Part shown: positions 58,680-64,000 of the stretch, piece after piece
How positions within the stretch are numbered: position 1 is the stretch's first letter
Layout: each line of letters starts with the position of its first letter
NCBI GenBank assembly: GCA_037043015.1
Contig: CM073329.1
Span: 13,966,648 to 14,030,647 of the forward strand
Length of the DNA stretch: 64,000 bases
Source: Bryum argenteum
Lineage: Eukaryota; Streptophyta; Bryopsida; Bryales; Bryaceae
Direction of reading: 5' to 3'
Translations under genes and position numbers: made by a program
The notes under the pieces: generated by a model
Seen by the model: the letters and a program-made list of their open reading frames with translations, nothing else
Told to the model about the DNA's origin: nothing
Databases searched by the model: none

Positions 58680-60447
58680 TTATACTAGTGCCCTCCTATC
58701 CAAAATTGTGCCTGGTATGGTAATGTGTTTGATATTGCTCAAATTTGAGCATCGCAAATTTTCAGTGAAGTATTAGTGCATGTAAATTTTGTGCATGGGC
58801 AAACTCAGTAGAAGAGTGTAAATGTCCAAATTATAAATTTTCAACTCTTCTTGAATTTGGAGTTGGGCTTGTTCGTATTCCTATAATGGGTGGGTCAAAA
58901 ATGTGCACAATCACTCCATTGAAAACATGCCTTCAAGGCTACTATGTACCCTTAGCCTAGTGGAGCACTCTTGATGTTGCACCATTGTTGAGCATGATAC
59001 CTTAATATACCTTATTAGGGCATTGCCACCCTTTGAGTCAATCTCTGCCTCTAGAATTGTTTTTTTGTTTTTTTTTTTTTTTTTTAAATTAAATTTTTTA
59101 ATTTTTATTATTTTTTATTATTTTTTTAATTCTTAAAAATCTTCACAAGTTACCCATAGTTGTAATGTGGCTCCAGACTTAGAATCTTCTGCGAGAGGGT
59201 GGAGCTTATTTTTAGAGGGTGCGGAGTACGTTCAATGTAAAAGCAAGTGGTAGGACTTACTTCCATCGCACGTGCACGCATTTTCCCCAATTCATGAGGT
59301 ATATATGTGGTGATGTTTATAATATAGAAGACAATCTTGGTCTAAATGAGTGTCGCGCAAGAATGCACCCTAAGTTGTGTCAAGTTGAAGTTTTGAGTTC
59401 CATCTTTTCTAAGTCAAAAGTGTAAATTTTGACATTAACCCCAAAACATCCTTGCCTATATTTAGTCAAAAGACACATTTTCAAAAAACACATCTTAGAT
59501 GACAATGAATGTGACTTATTTCGATCTCAACCGTACAAATTTATATTAAACTTATTGGTAGATCATGTGGACCATATTTTAAGTGATGAACCCTCATAGA
59601 TTTGGAGATAATAACGTATTAGTACTAAAAACATAGTGTGAAATTTCATCATTTTCACTTGGGAGTGAAAATTTTACCAACAAACGAGTTGCAATAAAGA
59701 TGTCACCATCCAGAAAGTCGTTAGCCTTCATCTAAACAACACACATGTACCAAAAAAAATATTAAATAAAATCATTGGCTCCTCTAGTAGCCTGCAATGG
59801 CGGAAACAACCAAATAAATCACAGAAGAAAAGTAGTCCAAAACTACACCGATTGCACTCAAACCTACGCATTATTCTCAAAACACCTCCATTCAAGTCAA
59901 GATTTCCACCACTAAAAAAAGATCCTAATTGGAATATATTCCAAAAAATAAAGTCCAAATCTAACAAGGAATAAAGGAAATATAGTTCCTCAAACTTCAT
60001 CCAATTTTTCACTTTTTCATTGTAGAAACGTCATGGCAAATTCTATACTAAACTTGAGGCCTCCTTGAAGGCCCAAGGAAATAGAAAATGAACTTTGTTA
60101 TATCATTAAGGATTCATATTTCGATTCTCATGAAGTGTAAGTTGCTTAAATAAAGATCTAATACTATAAAGTCATCAATAATGTTATATCATATTAACGC
60201 TAAAGACAAAATTGAGTCTCCACCAATTTGATTTACTTAAGCTAAGTCATGGTGGAACACACATAGTATCTAAATAACAGTCTCACCTAAACATCAACCT
60301 GTCTATAGTGATAAACCCAAGTTCCTACCTCCGTCTCCCTCCCAAACTTGCCCCTACTTCGGTTAAGGACGCGGTCACCGATCATGTCTGATCGATTATC
60401 AGAGCGAGGCTATGGAATCCGTGATCGATATCGACAAGTCTGATCGA
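58680..60447. other. Intergenic: end of duplication, T-rich tract, decayed repeat
   Basis: 58700-59010 corresponds to 49.8-50.5 kb. An A/T tract is at about 59058-59130. From 59434 (TTAACCCCAAAACATCC) a decayed TTAA-type repeat related to 53436 extends to about 60030. Nothing coding is supported. The last 50-100 bp before 60448 would be 3' UTR of the ERF gene. Confidence 0.45.
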
Positions 60448-61247
60448 TCACCAGAGGCGGGGCTCGTCGTCATCGTCACTGTCGTCGTCACTATCGTCGT
60501 CATCGTCATAAGGAGGCGGAGCCGATCCCTGCAACTCCAGATCATCGTAAGGTGACCAGTTGTTACCACCCCAGGAGGATTGCGATGGACCAGCGTCGTC
60601 GCCCTCGTCGTACGTGATGTCTTCCACTGCATTACCACCACCAGTAGCATTGTCGTCGTCGTCGTCGTCTGAGGAGGAGGAGCTGCTGTCCGCCCGTGGA
60701 GACATGAAGTTGTTGTATGAGAATGGACGACCTGAGTACTGCGCCGCCGCAGCTGCCGCAGCTGCTTGAATCTCCCGAATGCTGTAACTTCCCACTGTCC
60801 CTGGCGGAAGCCTGTAGTCGAAGTTCGGGAAGTTCAGATTGGCTGCAGAGCGACCCCGGCAGCACAGCAGCGCTGCATCGTATGCATGAGCCTATCAGAT
60901 CAACAAAATCAACACAGAATCAGCTCACAGTCCACCTGCAGTTTGGGTCCATGCCACTGAGTACTGTTGACGTTGACTAATCAGTGTCGGCAATCATCGA
61001 TGTTGCCATGGTTAGTGATCGATCGAGGCTACTAGCATGAGATTCATAGTCATTGATCGTGCATGGTTGATGAGATTTGCAAGCAGAAATATATATTTAC
61101 CGCTTCTTCGGGTGATCGGAAGGAGCCGAGCCAGATTCGATTGGTCCGCGCACCAGCTCGTCGATGCGGCTCCCGAACCTCAGAGACCCACTTGCCCCAT
61201 TTCCGCATTCGAACCCCCTTGTATCGAGGCGATCCACTTCCAGACAT
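60448..61247 (-). CDS. AP2/ERF transcription factor, DREB-type, with one intron
   Basis: Nuclear DNA-binding regulator. The exons are 61101-61247 and 60448-60891 (minus strand), 591 nt, 196 aa. The intron (60892-61100) has a GTAAAT donor and a GATAG acceptor and joins SPEEA to AHAYDAALL inside the AP2 domain. The AP2 domain runs from Y9 to about P71: [22 protein letters not shown] and LNFP are all present. The DREB-diagnostic Val and Glu are V21 and E26 ([10 protein letters not shown]), predicting binding to DRE/CRT (CCGAC) sites. The loop between strands 2 and 3 is about five residues longer than usual ([10 protein letters not shown]). The C-terminal half has a poly-Ala stretch after SIREIQ, a Ser/Asp run and a very acidic end (to DDDDEPRLW), a probable activation region. 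Start: 61247 is the first ATG in frame. Subgroup within DREB is uncertain. Confidence 0.92.
60892..61100 (-). other. Intron of the ERF gene inside the AP2 domain
   Basis: 209 bp, phase 0, GT-AG. Skipping it restores the AP2 domain exactly; reading through gives a stop soon after the donor. Confidence 0.88.
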
Positions 61248-61585
61248 GACTTCAATAAGTCGATCTGGAGCCAATCTGATGTGATCGAACCCAGCAAGTG
61301 ATCGTCTGATATCACCACAGCACAAAGGTCAAGCTTCTAAAACTCCTGGATCTCTCCACTGTCTGCAACATTCTGCATTACTTGCACTTAAATCACGATG
61401 ATCGGCACGTTCAAATCAGAAATGAAAATTCGGAATCCAATCGATCAAATCATGATCGAGCATGAATATGAATCGACACATGATCATTGCCAGGATCTTA
61501 AGGTGACATGAACGTCAATCTCCAGAAGTAATGGCACATGATCTTCCATTCAACTCATGCATGCAGTCATGCCTGCAGCGTAGAA

Positions 61586-61876
61586 CATATATACTGAGGA
61601 GAATCAGTAAGAAGGGGAGCGTCTTCTGGAGGAAGAATCTGACCTTTTGGGGAGTGATTTGCAGATGCTTGTCGATAAAGCCAAAGAACTTGGGAAGTGA
61701 CTATTTATGGGGGTGAATCGGTAGAGACGGACAGAGCCGCTTGTAAGCATGATCGTTTTCTACGAGTAGAAAACGAGCAGGACGTCAAACCTCCGTCGGT
61801 GTACCAAGTCCACTGTTCAATTTCGACTGGGGGGGCCGCTTGCACGTCTCGCCACAAAATTTGCGTGTGCACGTGT
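61586..61876 (-). promoter_or_regulatory. Promoter region of the ERF gene
   Basis: On the minus strand: an ABRE/G-box-like ACACGTGCAC (about 61868-61877), a TATA-like CCATAAATAG (61701-61710) and a second TATATATG (about 61586-61593). The upstream TATA would give a leader of about 430 nt. ACGTG cores suggest ABA or stress control by bZIP factors. Which TATA is used cannot be told. Confidence 0.5.
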
Positions 61877-61960
61877 CTCTCGTTGTCAGTTCCCGAATAC
61901 CAGCAACATTCTGAGGAGCTTCCGTAGATTTGCCACTCCCGGCCCTCACTCACAGTTGAC

Positions 61961-62404
61961 TCAAATGCTCGAATTTTGACGTATCGATTGATGTATTGAT
62001 TGCTTTGGAGAACGAGAAATGAAGAATTGGGGGAGTAGCGGGGTGCGGTAGAGCTAGAGTGATAACAGTAGGTTTGATAGGACTGTTGATCAGTAGCCGT
62101 GGTTGATAGTTCCTGCGGGTATCGTACGATGTTGCCCGGAAACTGACCTTTCTGCAGTTGCCCTAAAAGTCCACCTCCACCTGATGCTTCGACCTTTATT
62201 CGTTCGGTATCTCACTGTGTGTGATGATTCGACCTCGGATGGTGAGCATGGCAACACTGCAGCCCTGCTATTTGGGTAAGTACTCCTATTTTCGGACACT
62301 TAAGCCATCCACCATACTTGGAAGTGATGACACGTGTGATTTACTGTTTTTCTAGTGATTCAAATGCTCAAAATTTGACGTATTGATTGATGTATTGATA
62401 TCAC
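61961..62404. repeat. Direct repeat of ~45 bp, 396 bp apart
   Basis: TTTGACGTATYGATTGATGT and neighbouring CTCAAATGCTC-type sequence occur at 61961-62004 and again at 62357-62404. A G-box ACACGTGT lies between at about 62330. Confidence 0.7.
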
Positions 62405-62460
62405 AAAAATGTGCAAATAGGAAAGACAGTCTTTCCACATTTTTGTGATATTTTTGAGCA
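62366..62460. repeat. Nested hairpin
   Basis: ATATCACAAAAATGTG pairs with CACATTTTTGTGATAT, and GGAAAGAC with GTCTTTCC inside it. TGCTCAAAA outside pairs with TTTTTGAGCA. The core is 62398-62451. Confidence 0.8.
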
Positions 62461-63999
62461 CTTAGATAATAAAATGTAAATGTTAAAAAAGCCTAGGATA
62501 GCCTTACCTATAACCAAACTCTAATATGTATGCATGGGATACATGCATGGGTCCACTACCCTAGGACCTCCGGAACCCAAAGAAATACTTGATTTTTTAA
62601 ATGGAGTTATTTTGAACTTTAAATACAAATACTATTTTTCTTACAATGAAATAGCATGTGAAGAATTAGGGTGTTGAAATTTTACGAACAAAATTTTTCT
62701 AAAATAAACCTTATTCTTGATAAAATTTTGAAATTTCTGCAATTTGATTGATTTTGGTCAAATTTTGAGGACATATAAGAGACACCATAGTTTTGTGCTA
62801 TTTTAAAGTGCCCTAATTGCACTTCTAAACTTTGGGAGTGAACCTCCTAAAAAATGAAGAATTCTAAACATGAATGGTCCTGCTCGAAAGATAAAGAAGG
62901 AATTCACCATTTGCAAAAAGTTTCAGCTTCAGCAAATGAAAGTAAAGTTGATGGGAGCGAACCTAGAGCTAAAGCAACTTGTTTTAGGCTTTTTGCAACT
63001 TAAGAGGTTAACCAATTTTTACATACCTACATTACACCAATGATTGCCTTTATTTTTACTAATATTTTGTAATCTTGTAATTCACACTTGATTCTTTTAT
63101 TGTAACTTTAAGATTCATTTGGTTATTTGGTTATTTTTAGCTATTTGTAGTGTATGTACTAGTACCTCTCCCTACACATTGCACCATGCACCATGATGTA
63201 TCTACATAAAGGTTGAGGTCTTTTTTTGTAATTGGTATAGAATAATATGACAAGCAAAAAAACATTCTTAGTCCAAGAATCACTAATAGATATGGTATTT
63301 AATGAGTTTTTCTATGATATTTTCCCATAATGAGTTCAACTCAATGAGAGATGAGTTCTTGATTATTTAAATAATAATAATAATCTTAAAAATCATTTAC
63401 AATGATCATGATTTTTTCGCATATTTCTACTAGTGTAATTTGCAATAATAAAGCCTTGCATTAGTAGATTTCGTTTTTGAAAAGTGACAATTATAATATT
63501 TGATTTTGATGGCATCAAAACTGTAAATCTAATGGGCAATCTTTAGTCATTACGGTTAAAAGGTTAAAGTTTCTTTGCCACTTCATTCTAATGTTTGTAG
63601 ATGTATTTCTACCAATAAAGTCGTGAAGAAACTTAGCTATACTGCTTTTGAACTCATTTTCAACATTCTTAAAGGTGATCCACATAGGAATCAATGAACT
63701 GGAGAGTTGGTTAGAATTGAAGCCGACATTCAGATTCCGATGAACTACTCACCGAGTTGTGCCTACTTAAGTTGAATGGTGCTAAGTTTCCTACATTGCT
63801 AGCAACTGCCACCAAATGTAATTTGTCCATTGCCTTTGATATTTTGAACTTCTTGCTACGCATTGATAAGGTTAGGATCACCACTACCTATAACAACATG
63901 CAACTTCACTACACTTATGCAATCAAGGAAACTCATCTATATTTTCTCAAGACTGAAGGGGTTTGGAATGCCATCATGACAATCTACGAGCTCAATTAA
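62461..63999. other. Intergenic; weak ORF at the right edge
   Basis: AT-rich. An open stretch at about 63757-63999 (no ATG at its start, preceded by an acceptor-like ATTCAG; contains NGAKFPTLLATATKCN and EGVWNAIMTIYEL) has fairly protein-like composition but no family I recognise. It could be a decayed exon. Confidence 0.3.
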
Positions 64000-64000
64000 G

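Noticed and set aside
59728-60012. Minus-strand ORF of 94 codons
   Set aside because: It lies in a decayed TTAA-type repeat related to 53.4-54.4 kb and has a low-complexity hydrophobic translation.

Overview
The window is nuclear DNA of a land plant. The evidence is a plant-type RAPTOR gene with 23 GT-AG introns, a DREB-type AP2/ERF gene, a TATA-box gene with an intron in its leader, and plant-style Copia, SINE and MITE insertions. Introns are 110-420 bp, the DREB-type gene has an intron inside its AP2 domain (flowering-plant relatives mostly lack introns), and the spaces between genes are AT-rich and repeat-laden. A non-flowering plant such as a bryophyte or lycophyte fits best, but this is inference and the species is not identified.

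Layout. 1-7.2 kb: AT-rich repeat debris, a GGGCC-ended MITE-like element and a tRNA-derived SINE with a tetranucleotide tail. 7.27-8.8 kb: a compact gene (CCAAT box, two G-boxes, TATA box, leader intron, poly(A) signal) for a secreted protein made almost entirely of a 30-residue repeat, the most unusual coding sequence here. 8.8-26.5 kb: elements bounded by TTAA with termini beginning CCC, a structure expected of TTAA-targeting DNA transposons (piggyBac or Kolobok type). One holds a young but broken Copia element. 26.9-32.9 kb: a 6-kb field of degenerate minisatellites directly before RAPTOR. 33.0-43.3 kb: RAPTOR, reconstructed as 24 coding exons and 1418 aa, with several upstream ORFs if the leader is unspliced. 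43.3-47.3 kb: a Stowaway hairpin and two long-TIR Tc1/mariner-like elements sharing one TA. 47.3-59.0 kb: a TA microsatellite and two diverged copies of a duplicated minus-strand locus, plus a TA-flanked MITE present in opposite orientations. 60.4-62.0 kb: the DREB-type ERF gene on the minus strand with its promoter region. 62.0-64.0 kb: AT-rich sequence with a hairpin and a weak ORF at the edge.

The three supported genes do not form a pathway: RAPTOR is the substrate-recruiting subunit of TOR complex 1, the ERF is a DNA-binding regulator of the stress-responsive class, and the repeat protein is probably exported. All exon boundaries were derived by hand from reading frame, splice consensus and remembered plant RAPTOR/AP2 sequence; no database was searched.
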